DNA from: Billgrantia endophytica
Lineage (GTDB): Bacteria > Pseudomonadota > Gammaproteobacteria > Pseudomonadales > Halomonadaceae
Direction: 5' to 3'
Length of the DNA stretch: 64,000 nucleotides
NCBI RefSeq assembly: GCF_002879615.1
Contig: NZ_PNRF01000013.1
Span: 186,001-250,000 of the forward strand
A program made the position numbers and the translations under genes. The notes below the pieces were generated by a model. That model was not told the origin of the DNA. It was given only the letters and a program-made list of their open reading frames with translations, and ran no database searches. Shown piece after piece: positions 48,964-58,155 of this stretch (the first letter of the stretch is position 1; the number at the start of each line of letters is the position of its first letter).

Positions 48964-50253
48964 TTGAGCGACGACTTCCCTCTGGGATTGCTGTTCGGCC
49001 TGCTTTTCCTACTCATCTGTCTTTCTGCCTTCTTCTCAAGCTCAGAGACCGGCATGATGTCGATCAACCGCTACCGGCTGAACCACCAGGCCAACAGCGG
49101 CGACAGCCGGGCTCGCCGGGTCCTGCGGCTGCTGGCCCGCCCCGACCGTCTCATCGGCGTGATCCTGATCGGTAACAACCTGGTCAACAACCTGGCGGCC
49201 GCCATCGCCACCGTGCTCGCCATCCATTTCTTCGGCGAGGTCACCGGCCCCGCAATCGCACCGTTGGTCCTGACCATCGTGCTTCTCATCTTCGCCGAGG
49301 TCGGCCCCAAGACCTATGCGGCGGTAAAACCGGAACGCATCGCCTACCCCGCCTCCCTGGTACTGGAGCCGTTGCTGAAGCTGCTCTACCCGCTGGTATG
49401 GCTCGTCAACGTGATTGCGAACACCCTGCTCAAGCTGCTGGGGGTGAAGAGTATCGAGGGGGGCGGCGACAACCTGACCCGAGATGAACTGCGCACCATC
49501 GTGCACGAGGCCGGCACGCTGATACCCCATCGCCACCAGGCCATGCTGCTGTCGATTCTCGACCTGGAAAACGTGACGGTAAATGACATCATGGTGCCGC
49601 GCCATGAAGTCGTCGGGATCGATCTGGACGACGATCTCACGGCCATCCTGGCTCAGATCCGCACCAGCCAGCACACCCGCCTGCCCATCTACAAGGGCGA
49701 CATCAACAACATCATTGGCATGCTTCACCTGCGCAACGCGGCACGCTTCCTGTCCCGTGATGAAGTGACCAAGGCTTCCATCGTCCAGGAGGCGAGAGAG
49801 CCCTACTTCATTCCCGAATCGACACCGCTGCATACTCAACTGCTCAATTTCCAGAAACAGAAGCGCCGGATAGGCATCGTGGTGGATGAGTATGGCGACG
49901 TGGAAGGCCTGGTAACGCTGGAAGACATTCTTGAGGAGATCGTTGGGGAATTCACCACTGACGTGGCTGGCCAGGACCAGGACATTCACCGTCAGGACGA
50001 TGGCAGCCATGTGATCGACGGCGCCGCCAATATCCGTGATATCAACCGGATGCTCGGCTGGCAGCTACCGACAGACGGGCCCAAGACACTCAATGGTCTG
50101 ATCCTCGAGCACCTGGAGGCCTTCCCGGATGGCCCGGCATGTCTGCAGATCGGCACCACCCGGATGGAGATCATCGAGGTGCGCGACAACCTGATCACCG
50201 CCGCACGCTGCTGGCCGCAGCCCTCGCGCTCCTCTCGTCGCCAGCAGGGCTGA
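48964..50253 (+). CDS. CNNM/CBS-domain transport protein (HlyC/CorC family, CorB-like)
   Basis: 429 residues from a TTG at 48964 (GAGG about 10 nt upstream). The N-terminal DUF21/CNNM membrane domain (LLFGLLFLLICLSAFFSSSETGMMSINR...) precedes two CBS domains (VNDIMVPRHEVVGIDLDDDL and the GIVVDEYGDVEGLVTLEDIL region) and a C-terminal CorC_HlyC domain. CNNM proteins mediate Mg2+ export. It follows the ypjD-like gene by 74 nt, the conserved ypjD-corB pair. It ends base-to-base against the convergent acyltransferase gene. Confidence 0.9.
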   Translation: MSDDFPLGLLFGLLFLLICLSAFFSSSETGMMSINRYRLNHQANSGDSRARRVLRLLARPDRLIGVILIGNNLVNNLAAAIATVLAIHFFGEVTGPAIAPLVLTIVLLIFAEVGPKTYAAVKPERIAYPASLVLEPLLKLLYPLVWLVNVIANTLLKLLGVKSIEGGGDNLTRDELRTIVHEAGTLIPHRHQAMLLSILDLENVTVNDIMVPRHEVVGIDLDDDLTAILAQIRTSQHTRLPIYKGDINNIIGMLHLRNAARFLSRDEVTKASIVQEAREPYFIPESTPLHTQLLNFQKQKRRIGIVVDEYGDVEGLVTLEDILEEIVGEFTTDVAGQDQDIHRQDDGSHVIDGAANIRDINRMLGWQLPTDGPKTLNGLILEHLEAFPDGPACLQIGTTRMEIIEVRDNLITAARCWPQPSRSSRRQQG

Positions 50254-50973
50254 TCAAGACCCGCCCGGCGTTTTCCTGACCGGACAGGCCCAGCTATCGG
50301 CCTCGGCCTTCAACGCCCGCACCCGGGCTTCCACCCGATCCCGCCGCGCCAGCCGCGGCGGGATCGGCTCACCGAAATAGAGCGCCACCCGAGCCCGGAA
50401 CCGGCACGGCCGCTTGGAGAGGGCCGGCCCATCGCAATGGGAGGTCCAGGACCCCCACAGACCCGCCAGGCCGGCCGGAATCACCGGTACCGGGTCTCGC
50501 GCCAGGATCGTCTCCAACCCTCGTCGGAAGGGGCGCACTTCGCCGTCCGGCGTCAGGCGACCTTCAGGAAACAGCATGACTACTTCACCGTTGCGCAGGG
50601 CCCGACTGACCTCATTCAGGGCACGGCGCACGCTGCCGGGGTCGTGACGGTCGGAGTCCACCGGAATGGCACCCACCAGGCGAAACAACCAGTTGAGCCA
50701 TGGCGACTCGTAGATAGGCCGGTCCATCAGGAAGCGCAGCGGCCGCGGGCTGGCACCGCCGACCACCAGGGCATCCATGAAGCTGACGTGATTGCAGACC
50801 ACTACCGCGGGGCCTCGTACCGGTATGAAATGTCGGCCACGAAAGCGCAGACGATAGATGCAGTGGATGAGCAGGAAGATCAGCCGGCGAATGACCGGCC
50901 GCGGGGCGCGGGCGACACGCCAGGCACCCGCCGCCACCAAGGTGCCGAACAGCCCGAGAAAGGCCAGGTTCAC
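50254..50973 (-). CDS. Lysophospholipid (1-acyl-G3P) acyltransferase
   Basis: 239 residues from a GTG at 50973 that overlaps the TetR stop (GTGA). The PlsC fold has the HX4D catalytic motif in NHVSFMDALVVGG and FPEGRLTPDGEV downstream, with an N-terminal hydrophobic anchor. It transfers acyl chains to lysophosphatidic acid or a related lysolipid. Coupling to the upstream TetR gene suggests regulated membrane-lipid remodelling. Confidence 0.85.
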   Translation of the reverse strand: MNLAFLGLFGTLVAAGAWRVARAPRPVIRRLIFLLIHCIYRLRFRGRHFIPVRGPAVVVCNHVSFMDALVVGGASPRPLRFLMDRPIYESPWLNWLFRLVGAIPVDSDRHDPGSVRRALNEVSRALRNGEVVMLFPEGRLTPDGEVRPFRRGLETILARDPVPVIPAGLAGLWGSWTSHCDGPALSKRPCRFRARVALYFGEPIPPRLARRDRVEARVRALKAEADSWACPVRKTPGGS

Positions 50974-51587
50974 GCGATACTGGACCTGTTCTTCAGGCCA
51001 GCCAGGATGGTGGTCAGCAGCTGGTCGAGCAGTTCACCGACCTCGAGCTGCTGCCCCTGCCAGTAGCCAAGGCGCTCGTTGAGGCCAAGCTGCACCAACC
51101 CGTGCACGCTGCCCCACAGGGTCCGCCCCAGGCGCCTGGCCTCCAGGTCGCCCAATGCCGGCTGGTACTCCTTGAGACTCGCCTCGACACGCAGGAACAG
51201 GGCTTCGATCATGTCGGACTGGCGCTGGTCCAGCTCGCCTTCCTGGGCCAGCGGGTAGTCGAACAGGAGCTGCCAGCGATAGGGCTCCCGCTGGGCGAAC
51301 TGCCAGTATGCCAAGGCCAGCGCCTTGAGCTGGCGCTCGGGCGAGGCCCCTTCGGTCAACGGCTCGATGACCATGCGCAGCCGGGCCAGGGTCTCGATGT
51401 TCACATGCTGAAGCAGGTTACCGAAGCTGCCATAGAGCTTGAGGAGCGTACTCGGAGCACATCCCACTTCCCGAGCCAGCGCACGCAGCGACAGTGTATG
51501 AACAGGATTGCCCTGCAGCCAGGCATCGCTTGCCGCCATGACTTGGGCATGGAGCGCTTCGGGCGCATGCTGTCTGGGACGAGCCAT
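50970..51587 (-). CDS. TetR-family regulator
   Basis: 205 residues from the ATG at 51587 with GAGGAAATCG upstream. The N-terminal helix-turn-helix (HTLSLRALAREVGCAPSTLLKLYGSFGNLL) is followed by a helical C-terminal ligand domain (WHG-type, with GLVQLGLNERLGYW). Ligand unknown. It is cotranscribed with the acyltransferase, whose start it overlaps, and is divergent from the SRAP-like gene. Confidence 0.82.
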   Translation of the reverse strand: MARPRQHAPEALHAQVMAASDAWLQGNPVHTLSLRALAREVGCAPSTLLKLYGSFGNLLQHVNIETLARLRMVIEPLTEGASPERQLKALALAYWQFAQREPYRWQLLFDYPLAQEGELDQRQSDMIEALFLRVEASLKEYQPALGDLEARRLGRTLWGSVHGLVQLGLNERLGYWQGQQLEVGELLDQLLTTILAGLKNRSSIA

Positions 51588-51761
51588 CGATTTCCTCGCA
51601 GGAGCGGTGATTGTCTCGGGGCGTCGATACGTGGCGCATGACGCGCTCCGGTCAGATAGGATAGCGCACATCGAACACTGTTTTCGACCATTGCGAGCCA
51701 AGCCCTTTCCACTCCTCCTCGACTTGGCTACCCTGACGCCACCTCGACTCACGGAGGCCCC

Positions 51762-52445
51762 ATGGCCGGACGCCTGTTCATTCCCTCTCTCGACACCGAA
51801 CGATTGCTGCCGGGCCTGCGCCATGATGCACCCCTTATCACTGCCGCCAACCTGTCGCCACGCCGGCCGATATCGCACATTCGTCTCGAAGGCGGCGCCA
51901 TGTGCCTGGATCGGGCCTTCTGGGGTCTGACACCGCCATGGTTGAAAATACTCGATCATGCCCCGCACTGTGCCCGGGCCGAGTCACTGGAGACGCGCCG
52001 GATGTTCAGGGAGGCCTTCGCGGCTCGGCGATGCCTCGTCCCGGCAGGGGGGGTCTACATCTGGAAACCGCAACCGCGCTTCAAGCAGCCCTTTCTGGTG
52101 ACGAGCACCAACCGCAGGCCATTGTTGCTGGCCGGCCTCTGGTGCCGCTACCACACGACCCTGACCGACCATACCGACTCCATGGCGCTGATCACCGTAC
52201 CGACCAGCGCCCTGCTGGCACCGCTCAGTGACAGGCTACCCGCCGTGATCGCGCCTGATGACGCCGAACGCTGGCTCGACCCCGGCACGCCTTCGGAAAT
52301 CGCCAAACGGCTATTGACCCCAGCACCACGGGAACTGTTGGGCGCCTTTCCGGTATCTAGACGTGTGAACGATCCCATGAATCAGGACTCGGCCTGCGCG
52401 CACCCTACGGGGCCCATGCTGCGCTGGAACGAACAGGAGACGTAA
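51762..52445 (+). CDS. SRAP-family (YedK/HMCES) homologue lacking catalytic residues
   Basis: 227 residues. The scaffold is SRAP: FWGLTPPW, ARAESLETRRMFREAFAARRCLVPAGGVYIW, QPFLVT, DRLPAVI, and FPVSRRVNDP match YedK positions. The active site does not: Cys2 (MCGRF) is Ala (MAGRL), Asn of NARVET is Cys (HCARAES), Glu of WFEW is Ile (VYIW), and His of HDRRP is Ser (SDRLP). SRAP proteins crosslink abasic DNA through Cys2; this one should not. Its stop overlaps the next start (TAATG), coupling it to the M16 protease. Confidence 0.8.
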   Translation: MAGRLFIPSLDTERLLPGLRHDAPLITAANLSPRRPISHIRLEGGAMCLDRAFWGLTPPWLKILDHAPHCARAESLETRRMFREAFAARRCLVPAGGVYIWKPQPRFKQPFLVTSTNRRPLLLAGLWCRYHTTLTDHTDSMALITVPTSALLAPLSDRLPAVIAPDDAERWLDPGTPSEIAKRLLTPAPRELLGAFPVSRRVNDPMNQDSACAHPTGPMLRWNEQET

Positions 52446-55336
52446 TGCCCACCCTTGTTGCCCCAATGCTTTCAAGCCGCCCCGGTCGGCGGTCCTTCCT
52501 GCCACTGGCCGGCAGCCTGTTCCTGGCCGGCGCCTTGCTACCGGGCGCTTTCGTCGAGGCACAGCACGCGGATGAGCAGGACGTCGACTCCGGGGATGCC
52601 ATCGCTGAAGTCGTGGCACCGCATGTCAGCCCTCATGATGCACGCGATTATCGAGTCCTGACCCTGGACAATGGCCTCACCGCCCTGCTGGTAAGCGACC
52701 CCGAAGCCGACCGGGCCGCCGCCTCGATGAACGTGGGGGTGGGCAGTGCCCAGGACCCCGAGGATCTGGCCGGACTGGCACACTTCCTGGAGCATATGCT
52801 GTTCCTAGGCACCGAGCCTTTCCCCGAAGCGGAGGCCTATCAGGGCTATCTTCGCCGCCACGGCGGCAGCCATAACGCCTTTACCGCTCCCCAGGACACC
52901 AACTACTTCTTCGACATCGAACCGGAAGCCCTTCCTGGCGCGCTGGATCGTTTCAGCGAGTTCTTCCTCACCCCGCTGTTCAATGCCGACCAACTGGTGA
53001 GCGAGCGTAATATCGTGCACTCCGAGTACATGGCACGCATCCGCGATGATGGTCGCCGCGAGAACGACGTGCTCAACCAGGTACTCAACCCCGACAACCC
53101 CACCACCGGCTTCTCGGTCGGCAGCCGAGAGACCCTGGATCCCCCCGAAGGAGAAACGGCACTGCGCGAACGGGTGATCGATTTCTACGAGCGCCACTAC
53201 GACGCCAATGTCATGCACCTGGCCCTGGTGGGCCCGCAGCCGCTGGATGAGCTGGAAGCGATGGTCTCCGAGCGCTTCGCCGCCATTGCCGACCGTGGCC
53301 TGGAACGCCCGGTGATAGAAGCCCCACTGGTGAACAGGGAAGACCTGCCGCGCCACCTGGAACTCCAGTCCGCCCGCGACAGCCGCCACGTCCGCTTCAT
53401 GTTCCCGGTGCCCGACCCCATCGAGGAGTACCGCCACAAGCCCGCTGACTATCTGGCCCACCTGCTTGGGCATGAAGGCGACGGCAGCCTGCTGGCCGTG
53501 CTGCGTGAAGCAGGCCTGGCCGATGGCCTTTCCGCCGGAATATCGCGCGGCGACGGGCAGCATGCGCTGTTCACCGTCAATGTGAGCCTTACGCCTGCCG
53601 GCGCCGAACGGCTGGATGAGATCGAGTCCACCCTGTTTGCCGTCATCGAGCAGATCCGTGAGTCGGGCCTGGATGAGTGGCGTTACGACGAGCAGGCCCA
53701 GCTCGCCGAGCAGCAGTTCCGCTTCCAGCAGCACGGTTCACCGTTGCAGGGTGCCATGCGCCTGGCCATGAACCTGGCACGCTTCCCGGTGGAAGACGTG
53801 CAATACGCCGCCTACCGGATGGATGGCTTCGACCGCGCACGGATCGAGCACTACCTGGACAGTCTGCGTCCAGAAACGCTGCTGCGCCTCTACAGTGCAC
53901 CGGACGTCGAAGGTGACGAAACCTCGCCGTGGTTCAATACCCCCTGGCGCGATGTCACATCAGGCGGGACGATGGCAGACCCCCTGCCCGGCCTGGCCCT
54001 GCCCGAACCCAATCCCTTCATCGCCGAAGATCTGACGCTTCTGGAGGAACAGCACGAACGCCCCGCGCAACTGCTGGACGAAGCTGGCTTTACGCTCTGG
54101 CACATGGCTGACGCCACCTTCAACACCCCCAAGGTGGAGTGGCGCATCAGTCTGCAGAACCCCGAAGCGAGCAGCGACCCTCGGCACACCGCCCTCGCTC
54201 ACCTGCTGGCCGGTTGGCTGGATGACAGCCTCAACGAGCACTTCTATCCGGCCCGATTGGCCGGCCAGCATGCGGAAGCCTATGCCCACGCCCGCGGCAT
54301 CACCCTCTCCTTCTCGGGTTGGCGGGACCGCCAGGGGCGGGTCATGCAGCACACCCTGGAGCAACTGCAGCGCGGCGAGATCGACGAGGCCAGCTTCGAG
54401 CGGGTCCGCTATCGCCTGCAGCGGGAGTGGCGCAACGCTCCACAGTCGTCCCTGTTCCGCCAGGGGCATCGCACCCTGTCGGAGGCCCTGATTCGTCCTC
54501 ACTGGCCCACCGACAGCCTGCTGGATGCCAGCAGGGAACTTGACGCGGATGATTTGCGGGACTTCCGCGACACCTTCCTTGCCGCACTGCGGATGGAAGC
54601 CATGGCGGTGGGCAACCTGGACGCCGAGACAGCCGTCCTCGAAGGCCAGCGCATCGCCGACACGCTTCAGCCGTCGCTTGCCGAGGACAGGATCCCGGAC
54701 CTGGAGCCCCTGCGCATCGAGGGCGCGTTACCGACGCTGCATCCTGTCACCACACGCGAAGAGTCTCTGGTGCTGCGCTATCTTCAGGGCAACGACCGCT
54801 CACTGGAGACGCAGGCCCGCCTGGCGGTGCTGGGGCAGGTCATCGACACGCCCTTCTACCAGCGACTGCGCACCGAGGAACAGCTTGGCTACGTGGTCAA
54901 CGCCGGCTATACCCCGCTGCTCGACGCCCCGGGCCTGAGCCTGCTGGTGCAATCCCCCGACACGCCCAGCGACACGATCCAGGGGCATGTGGACGCCTTC
55001 CTGGACGAGTTCGATATCCGACTGACCGAGCTGGACGACGCCGATCTGGCACCGTACCGACAGGCTGTCCGTGACAACCTGCTGCAGCGCGATACCAGCC
55101 TATCGGGGCGCACCAACCGCCTGTGGCGGGCCATGTCATTCGGCGATACCGACTTCGACCGTCGCGAGCGCCTGGCGGAAGCCGTCCTGGTCGTGACCGC
55201 CGATGACCTGCGCCAGACCTGGCCCGAGTTGCGCGAGGCGGCCGTCGTCAACATCGCCTATGATCCGGGCGACGAGCCTAGCGACGTGGCGGCCCTGACC
55301 CAGCACCTGAAGCCATTGCCCGACGCCGACGACTGA
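52445..55336 (+). CDS. Exported M16-family zinc metalloprotease (pitrilysin/insulinase type)
   Basis: 963 residues, the length of E. coli pitrilysin (962). A signal peptide (SFLPLAGSLFLAGALLPGAF, about residues 17-36) targets it to the periplasm. The inverted zinc motif is HFLEH (AHFLEHMLFLG), with the distal Glu in SERNIVHSEYM, and the GGSHNAFTAPQDTNYFFD segment is typical. Four M16 lobes are expected from length; EEQLGYVV near residue 820 lies in the C-terminal half. Likely degrades small peptides. Translationally coupled to the SRAP-like gene. Confidence 0.92.
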   Translation: MPTLVAPMLSSRPGRRSFLPLAGSLFLAGALLPGAFVEAQHADEQDVDSGDAIAEVVAPHVSPHDARDYRVLTLDNGLTALLVSDPEADRAAASMNVGVGSAQDPEDLAGLAHFLEHMLFLGTEPFPEAEAYQGYLRRHGGSHNAFTAPQDTNYFFDIEPEALPGALDRFSEFFLTPLFNADQLVSERNIVHSEYMARIRDDGRRENDVLNQVLNPDNPTTGFSVGSRETLDPPEGETALRERVIDFYERHYDANVMHLALVGPQPLDELEAMVSERFAAIADRGLERPVIEAPLVNREDLPRHLELQSARDSRHVRFMFPVPDPIEEYRHKPADYLAHLLGHEGDGSLLAVLREAGLADGLSAGISRGDGQHALFTVNVSLTPAGAERLDEIESTLFAVIEQIRESGLDEWRYDEQAQLAEQQFRFQQHGSPLQGAMRLAMNLARFPVEDVQYAAYRMDGFDRARIEHYLDSLRPETLLRLYSAPDVEGDETSPWFNTPWRDVTSGGTMADPLPGLALPEPNPFIAEDLTLLEEQHERPAQLLDEAGFTLWHMADATFNTPKVEWRISLQNPEASSDPRHTALAHLLAGWLDDSLNEHFYPARLAGQHAEAYAHARGITLSFSGWRDRQGRVMQHTLEQLQRGEIDEASFERVRYRLQREWRNAPQSSLFRQGHRTLSEALIRPHWPTDSLLDASRELDADDLRDFRDTFLAALRMEAMAVGNLDAETAVLEGQRIADTLQPSLAEDRIPDLEPLRIEGALPTLHPVTTREESLVLRYLQGNDRSLETQARLAVLGQVIDTPFYQRLRTEEQLGYVVNAGYTPLLDAPGLSLLVQSPDTPSDTIQGHVDAFLDEFDIRLTELDDADLAPYRQAVRDNLLQRDTSLSGRTNRLWRAMSFGDTDFDRRERLAEAVLVVTADDLRQTWPELREAAVVNIAYDPGDEPSDVAALTQHLKPLPDADD

Positions 55337-55370
55337 GCGACTTCCGCTACCGTCCCTTGCCCGCAATCAG

Positions 55371-55398
55371 CAGCGCCCGGCCTACTGGCCGGGCGCTG
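55371..55398. terminator. Terminator between the M16 gene and sbcB
   Basis: Perfect 12-nt arms CAGCGCCCGGCC and GGCCGGGCGCTG with a TACT loop, between convergent genes. Confidence 0.65.
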
Positions 55399-55421
55399 TC
55401 GTGTCAGAGCCGGGTCGAAAC

Positions 55422-55447
55422 CAGGCGTTCGACTAGTCGAACGCCTG
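55422..55447 (-). repeat. 26-bp perfect palindrome spanning the sbcB stop codon
   Basis: CAGGCGTTCGACT is followed by its exact complement. The central CTAG contains the sbcB stop (55433-55435). It could act as part of the terminator pair with 55371-55398. Its core AGGCGTT recurs in the palindrome at 11889 (CAGGCGTTTG). Confidence 0.6.
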
Positions 55448-56923
55448 TGGCGGCATCATCGCCTCGACGTGCATCACCAGCTCTTCGAGAACCTGGCGGT
55501 CACGATCACTCAGCACCTCCTGATTGAGCCGTTCGATCTCACGAGCGAAATCCTTCAGGGTGAAGCCGGCCACCGTCGAATCGTTCAAGCGCTCCCACCG
55601 GAAGGCTTCCCAGCGAACCAGCTCCTCGCTGGTCAGCGTGTCGGGATAGCTGCGGGCCCGGTAGCGGAACAGCATCTCCTCGAGCCTCGGGTCCTGGAAG
55701 GCAAAGCGGGCACCTACCAGATCCCAGGCATCGGTATCGCGCACGCGTTGCATCTGCTGGCGGTCGGCGGGCGAGAAGAACCCCCCGCCATAGAGCATCA
55801 GATCCGGATCACCAGGCCCCTCGGGAGGGGGCTGGGCAAAGACCTCCACCGCCTTGCGCGCCACATCGGCGCTGGCGGCCAATCGCTTCCAGTTGGCGCG
55901 GCAGGCAGGCAGGTCCAACCCCAGGCGCTCGACGATATCGCCATACTCCCCCTTGCGCGGGCCTTCCACGTCCTTCAATGCCGAAGAGGGCAGGATCACC
56001 GGGCTGCGGTTGATGTGTATGACCTTGAGCGGAACCCGCTCTTCGCCTTCGGCCAGGTCGCTGCTGCTGACGAAGACACGCTGACGTATCTGCTCGGCAC
56101 CGAGCGTCAGAAGCGGCTCCGGGTCCACGGAAAGGTCGTAGACGATCACCCCGTTGCGGTTGGTGGGATGCTCGGCAAGCGGCACCACCAACGCGCTGCA
56201 ACCACGGCTGGCAGGGTATCGGCGCGAGATATGCAAGACCGGCTTGCGGCTGGGCACGTCGAGGCGCCGGGCGACCTCACGCTTGTTGCGCAGTTGCAGC
56301 AGGTGATCGAAAAGCCGTGGATTGCACTGCCTGAGAAGCTTGGCCAGCGCAATGGTGGCACGCACATCGGCCACCGCGTCGTGGGCCCCTTCATGAACGA
56401 TGCCATTGGCGGCGGTGAGGTCCTCGAGGCGAAAACTCGGGGCGCCATCCTCACGCCTCGGCCACTCGATGCCGGTCGGCCGCAGGGCATGAAAGGCCCG
56501 CACCGCATCGATGAGGTCCCAACGGGAATTGCCGTTCTGCCACTCCCGCGAGTAGGGGTCCAGCAGGTTGCGATAGAAAAGGCAGCGACTGATCTCGTCG
56601 TCGAAGCGCAGGCTGTTGTAGCCAAGGGCACAGGTGCCCGGCTCACTCATCAGTGCATGGATGCGTCCGGCGAACTCGGCTTCCGGCAACCCGCGACGAC
56701 GCGCCTGCTGTGGCGTGATGCCGGTGATCAGGCAGGCCTGGGGATGCGGTAGATAGTCATCGGCGGGCTTGCAGAAAAGCTCCACGGGCTCGCCGACCTC
56801 ATTGAAGTCGGCATCGGTTCGAATGGCAGCGAACTGCGAGGCGCGGTCGCGACGCGGATCGGCGCCAAAGGTCTCGTAGTCATGCCACAGAAAGGTCATC
56901 GGGGCGGCATCGGGCTTCGCCAT
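55433..56923 (-). CDS. sbcB: Exodeoxyribonuclease I
   Basis: 496 residues from the ATG at 56923 (E. coli 475). DEDDh exonuclease motifs: Asp/Glu in HDYETFG, NSLRFDDEISR and HDAVADVRATIALAKLL. FYRNLLDPYSREWQNGNSRWDL and GIEWPRREDGAPSFRLEDLTAANGI follow E. coli ExoI closely. It degrades single-stranded DNA 3' to 5' in recombination and mismatch repair, and its C-terminal half binds SSB. An earlier ATG at 56962 adds a non-conserved extension. Confidence 0.95.
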   Translation of the reverse strand: MAKPDAAPMTFLWHDYETFGADPRRDRASQFAAIRTDADFNEVGEPVELFCKPADDYLPHPQACLITGITPQQARRRGLPEAEFAGRIHALMSEPGTCALGYNSLRFDDEISRCLFYRNLLDPYSREWQNGNSRWDLIDAVRAFHALRPTGIEWPRREDGAPSFRLEDLTAANGIVHEGAHDAVADVRATIALAKLLRQCNPRLFDHLLQLRNKREVARRLDVPSRKPVLHISRRYPASRGCSALVVPLAEHPTNRNGVIVYDLSVDPEPLLTLGAEQIRQRVFVSSSDLAEGEERVPLKVIHINRSPVILPSSALKDVEGPRKGEYGDIVERLGLDLPACRANWKRLAASADVARKAVEVFAQPPPEGPGDPDLMLYGGGFFSPADRQQMQRVRDTDAWDLVGARFAFQDPRLEEMLFRYRARSYPDTLTSEELVRWEAFRWERLNDSTVAGFTLKDFAREIERLNQEVLSDRDRQVLEELVMHVEAMMPPQAFD

Positions 56924-57023
56924 GGGCGCGGTGTCTCCTGACTCTGCGTCACTGAGTGGCACAGACTAGCATAGCCTCGCCGACGCCTCAGCCCGCCGCC
57001 TCGACCTATTGGCCCGCCCACCC

Positions 57024-57275
57024 TCAACTACGCGGCAGGGTGACATTGAGTTCCAGCACCGAGCAATTGTCTTCACTATCCAGGCTGATACTGATGGCAT
57101 CGTCGTCCACCTGGACGTAACGGCGGATCACTTCCAGCAGCTCCTTCTCCAGCATCGGCATATAGTCCGGCTGACCGCGCTGGCTACGCTGGTGGGCCAC
57201 GATGATCTGCAGTCGCTCCTTGGCGACCGACGCGGATTTCTTGCGTTCGCGCTTCAGGAATTCGAGCAACTTCAC
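57024..57275 (-). CDS. minE: Cell-division topological specificity factor MinE
   Basis: 83 residues (E. coli 88). The N-terminal amphipathic MinD-binding/membrane-targeting segment ([20 protein letters not shown]) is followed by [14 protein letters not shown] and the beta-rich topological domain. It stimulates MinD ATPase, driving pole-to-pole oscillation. The start overlaps the minD stop by 4 nt. Confidence 0.96.
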   Translation of the reverse strand: MKLLEFLKRERKKSASVAKERLQIIVAHQRSQRGQPDYMPMLEKELLEVIRRYVQVDDDAISISLDSEDNCSVLELNVTLPRS

Positions 57276-58090
57276 CGGCGACCTCCTCCGAACATGCGGC
57301 TCAGCAAACTCTTCTTCTGGGATTCATGGAAGCGCAGCGGCACTTCCTCACCGAGCAGGCGCGAGACGGTGTCGGCATAAGCCTGTCCCGCATCGCTATT
57401 GTCATCATGGGTGACCGGAACCCCCTGGTTGGAGGCACGAAGCACGGCTTCGGACTCCGGAATCAGGCCGATCAGATCGATGGCCAGAATCTCGCGAATA
57501 TCCTCGAGGTTGAGCATGTCGCCATGGTCGACGCGAGCCGCGTTGTAACGGGTGATCAGCAGGTGCTCCTTGACCGGGTCCTCGCCACGCTCGGCCCGTC
57601 GGGTCTTGGACGCCAGCAGGCCCAGGATACGGTCCGAATCCCGAACCGAAGACACTTCGGGGTTGGTCACCACGATCGCCTCGTCGGCATAGTACATGGC
57701 CAACTGGGCGCCACGCTCTATACCGGCCGGGGAATCACAGAGGATGTAGTCGAAATCCTTGCTCAGGGTCTCGAGGATCTTCTCCACTCCCTCGGAAGTG
57801 AGGGCATCCTTGTCTCGTGTCTGGGAGGCCGGCAGGATATGGAGGTTGTCGACCCGCTTGTCGCGGATCAGTGCCTGGTTCAGGCCGGCTTCGCCCTGGA
57901 TGACATTGACCAGGTCATAGACGACACGACGCTCGCACCCCATGATCAGGTCGAGATTGCGCAGGCCCACGTCGAAATCGATGACGACTGTCTTGTTGCC
58001 GCGCAGCGCCAGCCCGGTGGCGATGGCTGCAGCACTGGTTGTCTTGCCGACCCCACCCTTGCCTGAGGTCACTACGATGATCTTGGCCAA
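57272..58090 (-). CDS. minD: Septum-site determining ATPase MinD
   Basis: 272 residues (E. coli 270). The deviant Walker [20 protein letters not shown] and [10 protein letters not shown] are intact; the C-terminus [14 protein letters not shown] forms the amphipathic membrane helix. Recruits MinC to the membrane away from midcell. Middle gene of minC-minD-minE. Confidence 0.98.
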   Translation of the reverse strand: MAKIIVVTSGKGGVGKTTSAAAIATGLALRGNKTVVIDFDVGLRNLDLIMGCERRVVYDLVNVIQGEAGLNQALIRDKRVDNLHILPASQTRDKDALTSEGVEKILETLSKDFDYILCDSPAGIERGAQLAMYYADEAIVVTNPEVSSVRDSDRILGLLASKTRRAERGEDPVKEHLLITRYNAARVDHGDMLNLEDIREILAIDLIGLIPESEAVLRASNQGVPVTHDDNSDAGQAYADTVSRLLGEEVPLRFHESQKKSLLSRMFGGGRR

Positions 58091-58155
58091 GATGTGTTTC
58101 CCTTTGGATAACGTTGAAAAAAAAACGATGAATCGGTACTCGAGGGAGGTTGCGC

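Noticed and set aside
51762-52445. SRAP-like gene as a product of sequencing error or decay
   Set aside because: The frame is intact over 227 codons, the scaffold motifs are kept, and four separate active-site codons are changed by substitutions rather than by a frameshift.
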